A stretch of 64,000 nucleotides of DNA, taken from IMG/VR virus record IMGVR_UViG_3300037805_000644, positions 62,001-126,000 of that record; one strand, 5' to 3'. Made by a program: the position numbers and the translations under genes. Under the pieces are notes generated by a model, which saw nothing but the letters and a program-made list of their open reading frames with translations, had not been told where the DNA came from and did not search any database. Positions 46,822 through 57,100 of the stretch are shown one piece after another. Origin of the DNA: a virus. The number at the start of each line of letters is the position of its first letter. Positions within the stretch are counted from its first letter, which is position 1.

Positions 46822-49800
46822 CAGCCGTCCTCCTCATCTGTGATCCCCTGGGCTGCCCGGTTGGCCTGCTCAATGGCGTTGTTGAAGTTGGTCACTGCCT
46901 GCTTTTGACGCTGACCTTCCCCAGCCAACCCCTGTGCCGCATCTCTACGGAGGTCCTTAAAGGGCGTCCGCACATTACTGCTGGCTCGCTCCATTGCCGT
47001 ACCGCGAAGGGCATCCTGGCGTTGCTTCCAGGGGACCGATTTCGCCATGGCCTGGTTGGTCAAGAACTGGGTGGCCTTGTCCTCAGCACCAGTGCCGTAA
47101 CCCTGGGGGAGGAGGGCACCGGGTGCGGCGAACTGCAAGAATTCAGAATCCACAAAAGCGTCCAAGAGCAAATCAGCCTCTGCTGCCTTGCACGAGCACA
47201 CCCGTCCGTCTTGCTGGTCATTGAGGTCAGCTAGGGTAAATGCAGCGTTGTTGACCGGCAGCTTGTGGACCCCTTCCTTGTTTCCGTCAGAGAACCAGTT
47301 GCTCAGGTTGAGCTGGAGCAGGTTGGGATCCTTTGAGTTGGGGATTGCCAACCCCAGGTCCAGAATCTGCCTGTCCGTCAGGTTGCGGCGGAGCTGGTTG
47401 AGAGCCCTTTTCTCCACGTCTCTGACGGCCTTCTCTCCCTGGAGGGGCACCTGAACCTTGATCTTTTTCCCGCCGTTCACGGTCTCCTCACGCTCAACCA
47501 GGATCCTCTTCCCTGAGATGATCCCGTCCACGATGTCCTCAACGGTCTTGCGATCCAGGAATTGGAGGGGGTCCTGCTGATGCAACGAATCCCACACACC
47601 GCCGGGCTCAATACCCACATCCCGCCCGTAACGGTACGATCCGATCACCTCGTAACCCCGGGCATCGGAGACCGGGAAAACGGGGCTCTGTACTTGGCGC
47701 TTGATTGCCGACTTGTTCTCAGACCGAGTCGTGCTGGCACCCTTGACCGAAATCCGCCACCGTGCGGCCAAGGCGGCGTTCATCTCCGACATGATCTGCT
47801 CAATGTGTACGTCACTGTAACCACCGACGGACTTCAAACGAGTGCGCCAGTTACCCCGCATTTCCTCGATACGCCTCAGCATGATCGAGGTCAGCTTCGT
47901 GCCCATGGTGTTCAGGAACTCCCCAAGACTGCTCTTGGCCCACTTCCCGCCCAGGCTTTCCACACCATCAGTGCCCTCCAGCTTGTAGGTCCCCACTGCT
48001 ACGTCTGTGGGGACAACCTTCCCCTTGCGGAGAGGCAAGCTCTCAGGGAACCCCGGCAAAGAGTCGGGGAGGGGCATGGTCTTGGTGCTGTCCAGGTCCC
48101 GAGCCTTGCGGTCAGCCGCAACGGCGGAGTGGGTGATGTCCCCCAGGATGCTGCCCCAGGCCCCCAGGAAGAAATCGTGGATGGACTCCTCAGGTTTCGG
48201 GGTCTTCCCCACCGACTTGATGTTGAACCGCTGATTGAACCGCCACCGAGGCCCGTCCCCGAGGGATATGGGCTTGTCATCGGCGGAGCTGTCTGTGGTC
48301 CCCTTGGTCTGGGTCACATCCTGGACAGCGAACATCAGCTCCCGAATCTGAGAGGTCGGGACAATCTCCCCATTGGGCTTCGCCGGGTTTGAGGTGAGCA
48401 CCCGCACACCACGGGTTGGGCGCACATCCCCCAGCTCAGCCTCGGGTCGTTCCGCCCCTGGGATGCTTGCTGTGGGCGTCTGGAGAAAGCCCTGAACCAC
48501 AGTGCCTTGCCACTCAGCGTCGAGGAAGCTGTTCTTGCGGATGATTTTCGGAGCCTCGCCGTCTGGCGGGTTGCTGTAAGCCACCACGTCTTGGCCCTGG
48601 TGGCTGGGGTCCGGGTGTGAGGCCGAGTAATATCGGTACTCGCCGGGCTGTGTGCCGTTAGACAGGATCGCCTTCTTGTCCGACAACATGTCGAGCAAGC
48701 TGTGCGTCTCGGGGATGCGGCGAAGGTCTTGACCACCGCTCAGGAAATGCCTCTCACCAATGGTCTTGATGAGCAGGCTGAGCTGGTACACCCCATCCTG
48801 CTTGTCCTCCTGGAACGACGCCTCCGTCTCAGCCTTGGTGGCTTCCACCTGCTTGTTGACCTCTGCGATGCTTTGGTCCAGGAGAGCTTTCTTGGTGCGA
48901 AGCTTGTCTTTCTTCGCATCATCAGAGGCACGCAGGATCTGAGCGGTCACCGCGACGAGCTGGCGCTGGAGCTTCACGATCTCCTTGACTTTCCCTGCGA
49001 TCTTCTCGTTTGCAGCGGTTTTGCGGCTGGTGTAAGTCTCCCCCGCCGCAATGATGTCCACCGTAGTTTTAGGGATGCTCTTGGGCTTCCCCTTGCGTCG
49101 ACTCTTCTGCCTCTTGATCTTTTCGGGCAGCCGGGTGTCGTCTGAAAGGTAAAACTCTACGGTATCTGCCTTGTCCTCCCCATCCTCGCCGACCTTGGTG
49201 GGCAGCGTGAGGGTGTACCGGCCCTTACCGTCATCCCGGATGACGCCAATGCCTTTCTGGGACCCCATGTGCAAAAGGTTTCGCAAAACAACAGGGTCGT
49301 CCAACCGCTCAATGTCGGCACCCACCACCCAGAACATGGGGTTGATGGCGAAAGGATCCAGGGCCATCACCACATTGGGGAACCCGGCCAGCCGGGGGTG
49401 CCCATCATGGCCTGCCACTTGGAGAGGTCGGGCCGGCAAGATGGTGTTCTTGAGGTCAATGGCGTCGATGCCCTCCTTGCGAGGATGGCCTGGCGCGTAA
49501 AACTTGGCACGCTTCCCCACGAGCTGGAGGCTCGTAGTACACTGCCCCCCTACGCTGTGGCTGTGGCCAAAACTGTTGCAGTAATAGAAAGCGTCCAGGT
49601 ACGGGATGTAGACAGGGTACCCGGGCCTCAGCTCGGCCCGGACGGGGATTGTCACTGACGCCGCCTTGCTTGGGGCGTTCATGATGTCCAGCCGGTTGAT
49701 TGCCGAGAAAAACATGGACTTGGGATCGTTGAAATAAGCCGTCTCGTACTGAACAGGACGCCAACCGTACTGGGCCACCAGCCGGTAATCAATGTACTGA

Positions 49801-52016
49801 CCCTTGGCGCCCCACTCATTCTCGACGCCGGTACCCTGAATGGGGCCGAAATGGCTGCCCTTGACCGTGGCGTAGGTGGCCTGGGGCTCCTTTTCATCCG
49901 TAGAGATGCTGATGAGGTCGATGTCCTCGATCCGGTAAATACGAGAGGTGGAGGTGTCCAGGTTGTACATGGGTGGCTTGAAGACAAAGTCCCCGTCCAC
50001 ATCCTGGTAAAACTCGAACCCTGTGACCTCCATAACTTTTTGGGCAATATCCAGCTTAGACTCGTACACCGACTCGAAAAAGGCGGGCTGGCCCCAGTTG
50101 CCGATGTTGCTGACGAATGCCTGCATCTCGGCCAGGTTCAGCTCGAACTTGGTCTTGCCCTTTGACCCCGTGTTGCCATTGGTGCTTCGGGCAAACAGCA
50201 TCGCCTCCAGCTTGCGCAGGTTGAAGAGGCCCATCGAGATGGCATCTTCCATGATCCCCTTGGCACCGCCCCGACGGGAGCTGGGGTCCGAGAACCTGTG
50301 ACGTACCAACTGGGTGAGCGAGTCACTGCTGTTGCGGCCCAGGAAAGTGCTCTGGGCTGCCGAGAACAAGGTGCCGCTCGCACCGTGCATCCGCAGCTTG
50401 ACCATCCGCTGAGAGAACCGTTGCTCCCAGTACCTGATGTTGAGGCTGAACAGGGACTCCCCTGCCACCTCGGATGCCGCTGACTGGTTCGTCTTGCTGG
50501 AGAGAGCCCAGCCTACCCCACCGGCTGCACCCACCATGTCGTGATGCAGCGTGTACATGATCTGGTAAGGGTGCATCCCTGTAAAGTTGTGGCCCACCAT
50601 TGAGGTCTTGAGCTTGGAGTTGGTCGGGCGGGAACCGAACACCGAGGCATTGGTGGAGATCGTGTGGTACTGCCAGAAATGCAGCATCGAGACGGCATTG
50701 ACCGTCACCGAGTTAACCCCGCCAGACCAGGCATGGGAAACCTGGGTCACCACCCCGTGGAAGACGTGGTAATAGGGGTAGCTGAGCATGTTCTCGATGC
50801 CCTTGCCGCCCAGACCATACTGGTCCAACAGGGAATCGCCGACCGGGATGTCGTGAGCCAGGGGAGGCTCGCCCGAGGTCCCCACCTCAACGCCGATCCC
50901 CTGAGAGCGGTACTCCTCGGATCGCCCGCCACCCAGATGTTTTGACCAGGGGCTGACGGTGCTGTCGGGGTTGGGGAGGCCGCCGGGGCCGCTGATCCGA
51001 CCCTCCAAACCAGACTCCCACGCCTCCTTTTCCTCCCTGCTCACAGGCTCCCCACCTGCCCACACCCAACTGCGCTGGTTACCGTGATCAATGTGGGGGA
51101 CATCACTCCACACGGGGTCAGAGTTGGGTGCCTGACCTTTTTGGAGGTACATACCCACCCCACCCGGAGGGAGATGGCCTGTGCGCTGGAGCTTGCGGGC
51201 GGAAGCCCACACCGTCGTGCGGTTCACGGGCCTCCCGTTGGAGGTCACGAACACATCAGCAGCGGACCCCGTGTTGTGAGACGAGTGGCGGACCCTGGAA
51301 TCAGGGGCTCGGGCAGCCAGGCCGCCGTTTCCGGTGACCCTGATCCGCACGTTCGTGAAACCTTGCTGCTCCAGGTACTGGTGCAGGGTATTCAGGACGG
51401 CGGCGGACTTGTCGAGGTTGTCCCCAAGCTGTTCCCGGCTCACCCCTGTGGAGGCAACCCACTTATCCGTCATGTGGGGCGGCTTCTGGCCGGGCTCGAT
51501 GTCGCCACCTGCCCGCAAGTCTGAGATGCCCCGGGATCCGAAAAGGGCTTCTCGGGTGTACCCGGGCCCAGGAACCCCACCTTTTTTCTCAGCGGAGAAC
51601 TGGGAAGGGTTGGCCCCGGCGGCGTTTGCCTGGGTGCTCCCTGCCACACCCAGCTCTCCTGCCAATGGAGCTTCGGCCAGGTTGCGGAACATGCCCCGAA
51701 CAGGGAAATAGCCCCGCATGTAAACATGGATCTCCAGACCGGGGGTCAGGATGAACTTGGCGTCTCGGGCGAAACTGTCGGTGTGGTGCAGCGGGATGCT
51801 GAGGGTGAAGCTCGCAGAGGCACTACCGGGATCCGTCCCCGCATCAACGCTGACCTCGGTGATAAATTTCTGGATGTCGATCCGACCGTTACATTTCGGG
51901 CAGCCCGGGAGCGTGGTGTCCCCGTTGACGTACACCAAAGCGTCAGGGGTGTGCTGCACCAACTCTCGGCTGTCCAGCCGCCAGGTGCCCACATAGGGGC
52001 GATTCTCAATGCTCAC
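46821..52016 (-). CDS. Baseplate hub, gp27/gpD-like, with inserted M15-type peptidase domain (1731 aa)
   Basis: The GTG start at 52016 overlaps the preceding TGA (GTGA). N-terminal strands (KFILTPGLEIHVYMRGYFPV, about 87-106) are continued only after residue 410 (YYHVFHGVVTQVSHAWSGGV), the usual first hub barrel split by an insert. Within the insert, residues 205-320 carry an M15_3-like metallopeptidase: SSHNTGSAADV gives H247 and D254, GGVGMYLQ is the conserved strand, and VPHIDHG gives H308. These are the expected zinc ligands of a murein D,D-/L,D-peptidase. Residues about 795-840 (LRPGYPVYIPYLDAFYYCN) match the final hub barrel. A coiled coil spans about 1000-1072. CPKC (39-42) and a late CSC may bind metal. 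The 700-residue C-terminal extension is unassigned. Confidence 0.82.
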   Translation of the reverse strand: MSIENRPYVGTWRLDSRELVQHTPDALVYVNGDTTLPGCPKCNGRIDIQKFITEVSVDAGTDPGSASASFTLSIPLHHTDSFARDAKFILTPGLEIHVYMRGYFPVRGMFRNLAEAPLAGELGVAGSTQANAAGANPSQFSAEKKGGVPGPGYTREALFGSRGISDLRAGGDIEPGQKPPHMTDKWVASTGVSREQLGDNLDKSAAVLNTLHQYLEQQGFTNVRIRVTGNGGLAARAPDSRVRHSSHNTGSAADVFVTSNGRPVNRTTVWASARKLQRTGHLPPGGVGMYLQKGQAPNSDPVWSDVPHIDHGNQRSWVWAGGEPVSREEKEAWESGLEGRISGPGGLPNPDSTVSPWSKHLGGGRSEEYRSQGIGVEVGTSGEPPLAHDIPVGDSLLDQYGLGGKGIENMLSYPYYHVFHGVVTQVSHAWSGGVNSVTVNAVSMLHFWQYHTISTNASVFGSRPTNSKLKTSMVGHNFTGMHPYQIMYTLHHDMVGAAGGVGWALSSKTNQSAASEVAGESLFSLNIRYWEQRFSQRMVKLRMHGASGTLFSAAQSTFLGRNSSDSLTQLVRHRFSDPSSRRGGAKGIMEDAISMGLFNLRKLEAMLFARSTNGNTGSKGKTKFELNLAEMQAFVSNIGNWGQPAFFESVYESKLDIAQKVMEVTGFEFYQDVDGDFVFKPPMYNLDTSTSRIYRIEDIDLISISTDEKEPQATYATVKGSHFGPIQGTGVENEWGAKGQYIDYRLVAQYGWRPVQYETAYFNDPKSMFFSAINRLDIMNAPSKAASVTIPVRAELRPGYPVYIPYLDAFYYCNSFGHSHSVGGQCTTSLQLVGKRAKFYAPGHPRKEGIDAIDLKNTILPARPLQVAGHDGHPRLAGFPNVVMALDPFAINPMFWVVGADIERLDDPVVLRNLLHMGSQKGIGVIRDDGKGRYTLTLPTKVGEDGEDKADTVEFYLSDDTRLPEKIKRQKSRRKGKPKSIPKTTVDIIAAGETYTSRKTAANEKIAGKVKEIVKLQRQLVAVTAQILRASDDAKKDKLRTKKALLDQSIAEVNKQVEATKAETEASFQEDKQDGVYQLSLLIKTIGERHFLSGGQDLRRIPETHSLLDMLSDKKAILSNGTQPGEYRYYSASHPDPSHQGQDVVAYSNPPDGEAPKIIRKNSFLDAEWQGTVVQGFLQTPTASIPGAERPEAELGDVRPTRGVRVLTSNPAKPNGEIVPTSQIRELMFAVQDVTQTKGTTDSSADDKPISLGDGPRWRFNQRFNIKSVGKTPKPEESIHDFFLGAWGSILGDITHSAVAADRKARDLDSTKTMPLPDSLPGFPESLPLRKGKVVPTDVAVGTYKLEGTDGVESLGGKWAKSSLGEFLNTMGTKLTSIMLRRIEEMRGNWRTRLKSVGGYSDVHIEQIMSEMNAALAARWRISVKGASTTRSENKSAIKRQVQSPVFPVSDARGYEVIGSYRYGRDVGIEPGGVWDSLHQQDPLQFLDRKTVEDIVDGIISGKRILVEREETVNGGKKIKVQVPLQGEKAVRDVEKRALNQLRRNLTDRQILDLGLAIPNSKDPNLLQLNLSNWFSDGNKEGVHKLPVNNAAFTLADLNDQQDGRVCSCKAAEADLLLDAFVDSEFLQFAAPGALLPQGYGTGAEDKATQFLTNQAMAKSVPWKQRQDALRGTAMERASSNVRTPFKDLRRDAAQGLAGEGQRQKQAVTNFNNAIEQANRAAQGITDEEDG

Positions 52017-53365
52017 CGACCACTCCTGAACGGCTCTGGATCAGTGGCCAATGCCACTGAGGTTTCCGTCTCCTCAGCAGATGCCTGGAACCCTGCCCTC
52101 CCTTTGCGGGGGGGCGGGGCAGCACCCTGGGAAGCACCCAGGGTCTGAGAGGACGCCTGTCCTCCCCACCTGCGGGGCTTGTTGCCGGGGCCGAAGAGCC
52201 GGTTATCCACACTACCGTCGAGACCCACACTGAGCGTCCCTTCCCGGTTGAGATCACCCCTCTGAGCCAGACGGAAATCAGAGAGGCTGCGGGTGGGGGA
52301 CTTCATGGGGCTGACCACAGGGCTGGCCTTGGAGGCGTCCACCATGGCTGAGACCTTGAAGCTCATCTCAAACACCATGCCGCCAAGCTGGTTCTGCTCA
52401 TCGTAGGCGTAAGAGAATGTCTCCATGTTGCCGTAGTAAATCCAACCGTCATAGTGGATGCTGAGTACACCCACGAAATGGTGGGCCTGGGACTCCCCGA
52501 CGGTGTCGTAAATGTAACCGTTGTTCCTGTAAAACGTCAGCGCGTTCATCAGGTTTTGCCAGCTTGCAGAGTCCCGCTTGCTTGCGAACTGCACCCCTCT
52601 CTGACCTGAGTAAAAGGCGCCACACTTGGCACTGATGTTGAGAGTCGGCTGCTCCTCACCCCATGCCTGGAACACGAACCCAGATCGAGTCCGATCCGCG
52701 AACTGCTGGATCTTGTTCATGCCCATTTGCAAGGAAGTAGGGTTGATGAGGAGGACCAGGGGCGGGGTGTTGAGGGCCGCCTGGAGCTGCATCGAGATGT
52801 CCACCGCCGTGTACAGGTCTGCGATGGCAGGGGCACCCATCGAATCAGGGGCCGTGCCGTCCACCGTGATGCGGTTACTGGGGTCACTGCCAACCTGGGT
52901 GTCTTTCCCCGAAGGGTCCTTGATGGGGCGTCCATTCTTTGAGATGAAGCCGGATGCCGTCGCTGAGCTGCCCATGTCTCCGAAAGCAAACTGGCGGCCA
53001 ATGGCCCCTCGGGCGCTCTCGAAACCCCGAGAGGAGCGCATGGCGTTGGAGTAGGTGCCCACACCCTTGTCGTTGGCCTGGTCAATGAACGCGGGATCAT
53101 TGGCAAACACAAAGGGGGGTTCGACCCGAAACACAAAGGGGCTGAGACTTCTCAGGAGCTGATTTGAGCCGTCCACTGGGATGGTGGTGTTGGGCTCGTA
53201 CTCGATGTTGAGCCGAGGACCTACCTGCAACCCCTCATATGCCATGGGGGGCGGGGGGTTGCGGAGGGCCTTGTCCTCTACGATCTTCGGCTTAAAGTTG
53301 GCGTGCCCAATGGTGGGGTTGGACTGCCCCTGGGACCTGGCTGCCTTGTCTTTGATGATGCTCAT
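52013..53365 (-). CDS. Hub/tail-tube-initiator type protein, paralogue 1 (450 aa)
   Basis: The ATG at 53365 has GAGGAAC 8 nt upstream, formed by the end of the previous gene. The conserved core is residues 201-345: LLINPTSLQMGMNKIQQFAD, then SGFVFQAWGEE, NLMNALTFYRNNGYIYD, LSIHYDGWIYYGNMETFSYA. The same order of elements is found in the 257-residue protein immediately upstream, so the two are tandem paralogues. Proteins with 'NP..i....q...TrgG.V...WG' in this position, between tape measure and hub, are baseplate or tail-tube-initiation components in myoviruses. The first 200 and last 100 residues are low-complexity, Ser/Gly/Asp-rich extensions. Confidence 0.75.
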   Translation of the reverse strand: MSIIKDKAARSQGQSNPTIGHANFKPKIVEDKALRNPPPPMAYEGLQVGPRLNIEYEPNTTIPVDGSNQLLRSLSPFVFRVEPPFVFANDPAFIDQANDKGVGTYSNAMRSSRGFESARGAIGRQFAFGDMGSSATASGFISKNGRPIKDPSGKDTQVGSDPSNRITVDGTAPDSMGAPAIADLYTAVDISMQLQAALNTPPLVLLINPTSLQMGMNKIQQFADRTRSGFVFQAWGEEQPTLNISAKCGAFYSGQRGVQFASKRDSASWQNLMNALTFYRNNGYIYDTVGESQAHHFVGVLSIHYDGWIYYGNMETFSYAYDEQNQLGGMVFEMSFKVSAMVDASKASPVVSPMKSPTRSLSDFRLAQRGDLNREGTLSVGLDGSVDNRLFGPGNKPRRWGGQASSQTLGASQGAAPPPRKGRAGFQASAEETETSVALATDPEPFRSGR

Positions 53366-53368
53366 TGC

Positions 53369-54142
53369 TCAGTTCCTCGATGACCCGTCAGGGTTCACCA
53401 ACTCCTCTGCGGCACCCCTGATCCTGTCTGTGCGGGCCACAGTCTCGTCAGGGTTCACAGAGTCAATGGTGCCGTCCAGGTTCCGCACACCAAACACCTC
53501 ACCCCGCCCTGAAACACTGGGCTGCCGGTTCGGGGGGTTGTAGGGCATCGTGCGAAGGCGCAGGATCTCATGGCTGATGGTGAACTCGGAGGAGAGGTCA
53601 AACATGAAAGGCTTCTCCGCAGACTCCTCCACGTTAAACGTGTTGAACCACCCGAAATAGATGCCGCCGTCGAAGGTGATCTTGATGATGCCCTGGAAAG
53701 CGATCTGACCGTTCTGATCGTACACCGACCCGTTGTTGTGGAACAGGGCCATCATGTCGAGGTATTTGTCGTAAGCAATGGTTTCCCGACGAGTACCCCC
53801 CGTGTCGACCCCCCCACCTGTGACATTGCTCAGCCCCGTGTAAAGACGTTTGAAGCCTCCGGTGACCATCTGGAAGCTCACCGTTCGGGCACCATCACCC
53901 CAGTGCTGCTCAACCCACCCACCCTTAGTCTGGATCCGCTCGATCTGCTTGGAGTAACTAAACGAGATCTGGGAGGGGTTGACGTGCAGAACCATCTTGA
54001 CCCCTTCGGGCAAGATGGAGGTCTCCAGATCTGGCGCCAGGATGTCAAACACCACGGGCCTTGTTCCCAGGTTGGGATCAAACTCATCGTCTGGGCTGCG
54101 AAACGCAGATTTGAACACCGGGATGGGGGCTCGGTTGGCCAT
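53369..54142 (-). CDS. Hub/tail-tube-initiator type protein, paralogue 2 (257 aa)
   Basis: The ATG at 54142 lies 5 nt after the tape-measure stop, with a GGGTGA stretch upstream. Residues 49-197 hold the core shared with the following 450-residue protein: VLHVNPSQISFSYSKQIERI, GGWVEQHWGDG, MMALFHNNGSVYD, IKITFDGGIYFGWFNTFNVE. It is the compact version of the pair, with short flanks. Location directly downstream of the tape measure gene and upstream of the hub fits a protein that joins tape measure, tube and hub. It could correspond functionally to T4 gp48/gp54 or a LysM-bearing equivalent; no LysM motif was identified by eye. Confidence 0.75.
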   Translation of the reverse strand: MANRAPIPVFKSAFRSPDDEFDPNLGTRPVVFDILAPDLETSILPEGVKMVLHVNPSQISFSYSKQIERIQTKGGWVEQHWGDGARTVSFQMVTGGFKRLYTGLSNVTGGGVDTGGTRRETIAYDKYLDMMALFHNNGSVYDQNGQIAFQGIIKITFDGGIYFGWFNTFNVEESAEKPFMFDLSSEFTISHEILRLRTMPYNPPNRQPSVSGRGEVFGVRNLDGTIDSVNPDETVARTDRIRGAAEELVNPDGSSRN

Positions 54143-54147
54143 CTAGA

Positions 54148-57100
54148 TCACCCACCCAAACCCGCGAACACTTGGCGGAACCGCTCCAGGTTGTTCATCC
54201 AGCCTCGGGTGTCATTGTAGTTGTGCATGTGGACCTCCACCTTGCCCGAGGCGGCCTTGTCAGGCTTGGTGGTCCTGGGCCAGGCACCTGTCTGCTCTGG
54301 GGCGGTGACGCGCTGACCCGTGGCGGCAGTGGATGCAGTGTAACCAAGCACGGGCATTGCACCGCCAAGCCTTTCGATCACTGAGGATTTGCCGGAACGA
54401 AGACCGTACTTACTGCGGATCGCCTCGGGCATCACGCCGGTCTGCCGGTACTCCGACGCGAGACCCTTGGCCTCCTCCATGGACACATCCACATCCGCAC
54501 CACCAAGGACCGACTTGAATTTCCTCCCGAGGTCCAGGGTACTCATCCGCTCCAGGACTTTCTGGATCTCCGCTGCCGATGCCTTGGGTGCCTTGCCGCC
54601 CGTGCCATGCAGCTTCTCCTGGTCTCCCAGGTCTTTCTTTTGGTAAGCCTCAAGCGCCTCGTGGTATTTCTTCTCCGCCTCGACACGAAACGGGCGCATG
54701 ATGGTCTCTTGAATCTCAGGAGAGGCCCAGTCCAGGGTGCTTTTCTTCTTGTCGTGCTCGCGGTAAGCCCTCGACCGGATCTGGCTCTCGGCCTCAGAGC
54801 TGATAGCACCTTCACCAACCAACCGGCTGCCCAAGGCTTTGCTCGACACCCTCGCAGCGTTGGCCCGCTCGAAATCCGCGCTCGTGCGGTCAGTCCAACC
54901 GGAAGTGTTGTCTCTTCGCATCTCCTCAAGGATCAGAGTCTTGTGGGCTTTCAGTTTCTGGATGCCGAAAAGTTCGGACTCAGCCTTTGCCAGCCGCCGT
55001 TGGGCCTTCTCTCGATCCATGCCGGTAGAGGAAGACACCTCTGCCCCAAGGGCAGAGACCTCACGGGTCTTTCGCCGCTCTTGCCGTTGCAGGCTTCGGA
55101 TCTCCTTGGCGTACTGACCTACGGCCTGGCCCTTGGCGATTTTCTCATCCCCAGAGAGACCCCCCAGCATGCCCCGGATGTCTTGCACCGCTGAGTTGAT
55201 CTGCACAAGCCAATACTCCACCCCCTGCTCAAGAATCTTGTTCATGTCCGTCGTGTTGGTGGCGATCTGTGTGGCGAGCTGGATGTCCGCCGGGACACCA
55301 TCCTTGGCAGCTTTACGGAAAGTGTCCCCCTGGGTCTGGAGGTAGTCTCCAAAGTCCTTGATCTCCTTACCGAAATCGAGATACCCGTCCTCAGTGATCC
55401 GAGCGGACACGATCTGACCATCCTTGATGGTGACACCGAGCTGTTCCGCCAGGTTCCTCTGCTCTTTGTCTGAGACGCCCTTGCTCGCCAGGCGCTGAAG
55501 CATATTGAAGTCGCCAGACATGGCCTCCGAAAGACGGGCACGCTCCTCTCGTCTCTCGCCCGTGACGCCCGTCACACTCTCGTATGCCATGGTCTCCTTT
55601 AGGGATAGCATGTGCAGTTCTTTGCCGAAAATAGTCTGAGCCGCTGCGAGCTGGGCCGCGAACTTGCCCCCCATGTCAAGAGAGCCCATCCGCATGGCCT
55701 GCATCCCCTTGCCGCCGGCGGCACCCTGAGACACATCCGTCAGGTTGGCCAAAGACCGTACAAGATCATCCTCACCCGAAAGACGGGCGTTGGCGAGCAT
55801 GGACTCCCGCTGGCCCGCCCCCATCCCCCCCAGGTGGCCTGCCAGCCCCTTACCGCCCATACCCTGAACCTGTTTCTCGCTGAGTCCCATTGCTGAAAGG
55901 ATCTGGGCTCTCTTGCCGGGATCCTTCACGCCTCCCAACTTACGCAGAAAATCGTCACCGATGTTGGTGGCCGACCGACGGAAAATGCCCTTCATGCCCT
56001 TGGTGTGCATGGTGCGTTTATACCGCTCCTGCATCCCTTCGCCAGAGAACCCCTTGGTGAGCTGCTGGAGGAAATCCCCACCCACCTTGGCGCCCAGGAT
56101 CTTGCCCAGTCGGATGAGCAAGCTGCCTGCCTCTTCGAGCCGCACGTTGTACATCGACATCCCGGAGGTGGCCTGAAGCACCATCGAGAAGAAACGCTTG
56201 ACACCGAACCCTGAGTCCCGGGCGGCCATCGTCACCGCAGAGAGCCCCTGCTGGACTCCGTTGATGTTCTCGCCCAGGTCCTCCATCCAAGAGGCCATGT
56301 TGCCCGCAAGCTCCTGAGCGGAGACACCGAGGAGCTTTGAGTAAGCAAGGGCTGCCTGGGTGTGGTCCCGGAGCTGTTTCATCTCCATCTGGGCGTTCCG
56401 GGCCCCGGCGGTCATCTCCTTGAGGGTCTGGCCGGCTTGGGCATAGGCACCCAGGATCTGAAGGTGATCCTTGGCTGTGGTGCCCCAGATGCGGTTGAAA
56501 GCAAAGGCCCCCTGCCCGTTGGTGAACGTGCGCTGCACCTTCTCCATGATTTTGTGGGCATCCCCATAACGACCAACCAGGTCTGCCCCGGCCACCCCAC
56601 TCTCCATGAGGGTTCTGTTCAGCTCCTTGAACTTACCATCCGCCATGATAACCGCAGAGACCAGGACGCCGATGGCGCCCATCAAAGCACCAACGGCCAG
56701 AATCACGGGACCAAGGGCCGACATGAGCTTCCCGATGCCGGCTAGGGCCTCACCCATCCCTCCGCCTTTCTGCCCACCCTTTAGGGCTGCCCCGCCGGCG
56801 GCTTGGGCCCCTTTGCCGATCCCCCCAAGCACACCGGCTAGGTCACCACCCTTGAGGGACCCGAAGGCGCTCTTGAGACTCTTGGCAAAACCCTCAGCGA
56901 TCTCTGCCTGGTTCTTCCCCTGCCAACGGCCTGCCTCCTTGAGGGCCGCCATCCGCCGCTTGTTGATCTTCCCGACCTGATGGTTTTCCTGCTTGAACCG
57001 CTTCTCCAGCCCCTGGAGGTGGATCTTGGAGGCAGCGGTCGCCCCATCCTTCTGTGCCTCTTCAATCTTCTTTGACAGATCGGCGTAAGCATTGGTCAGA

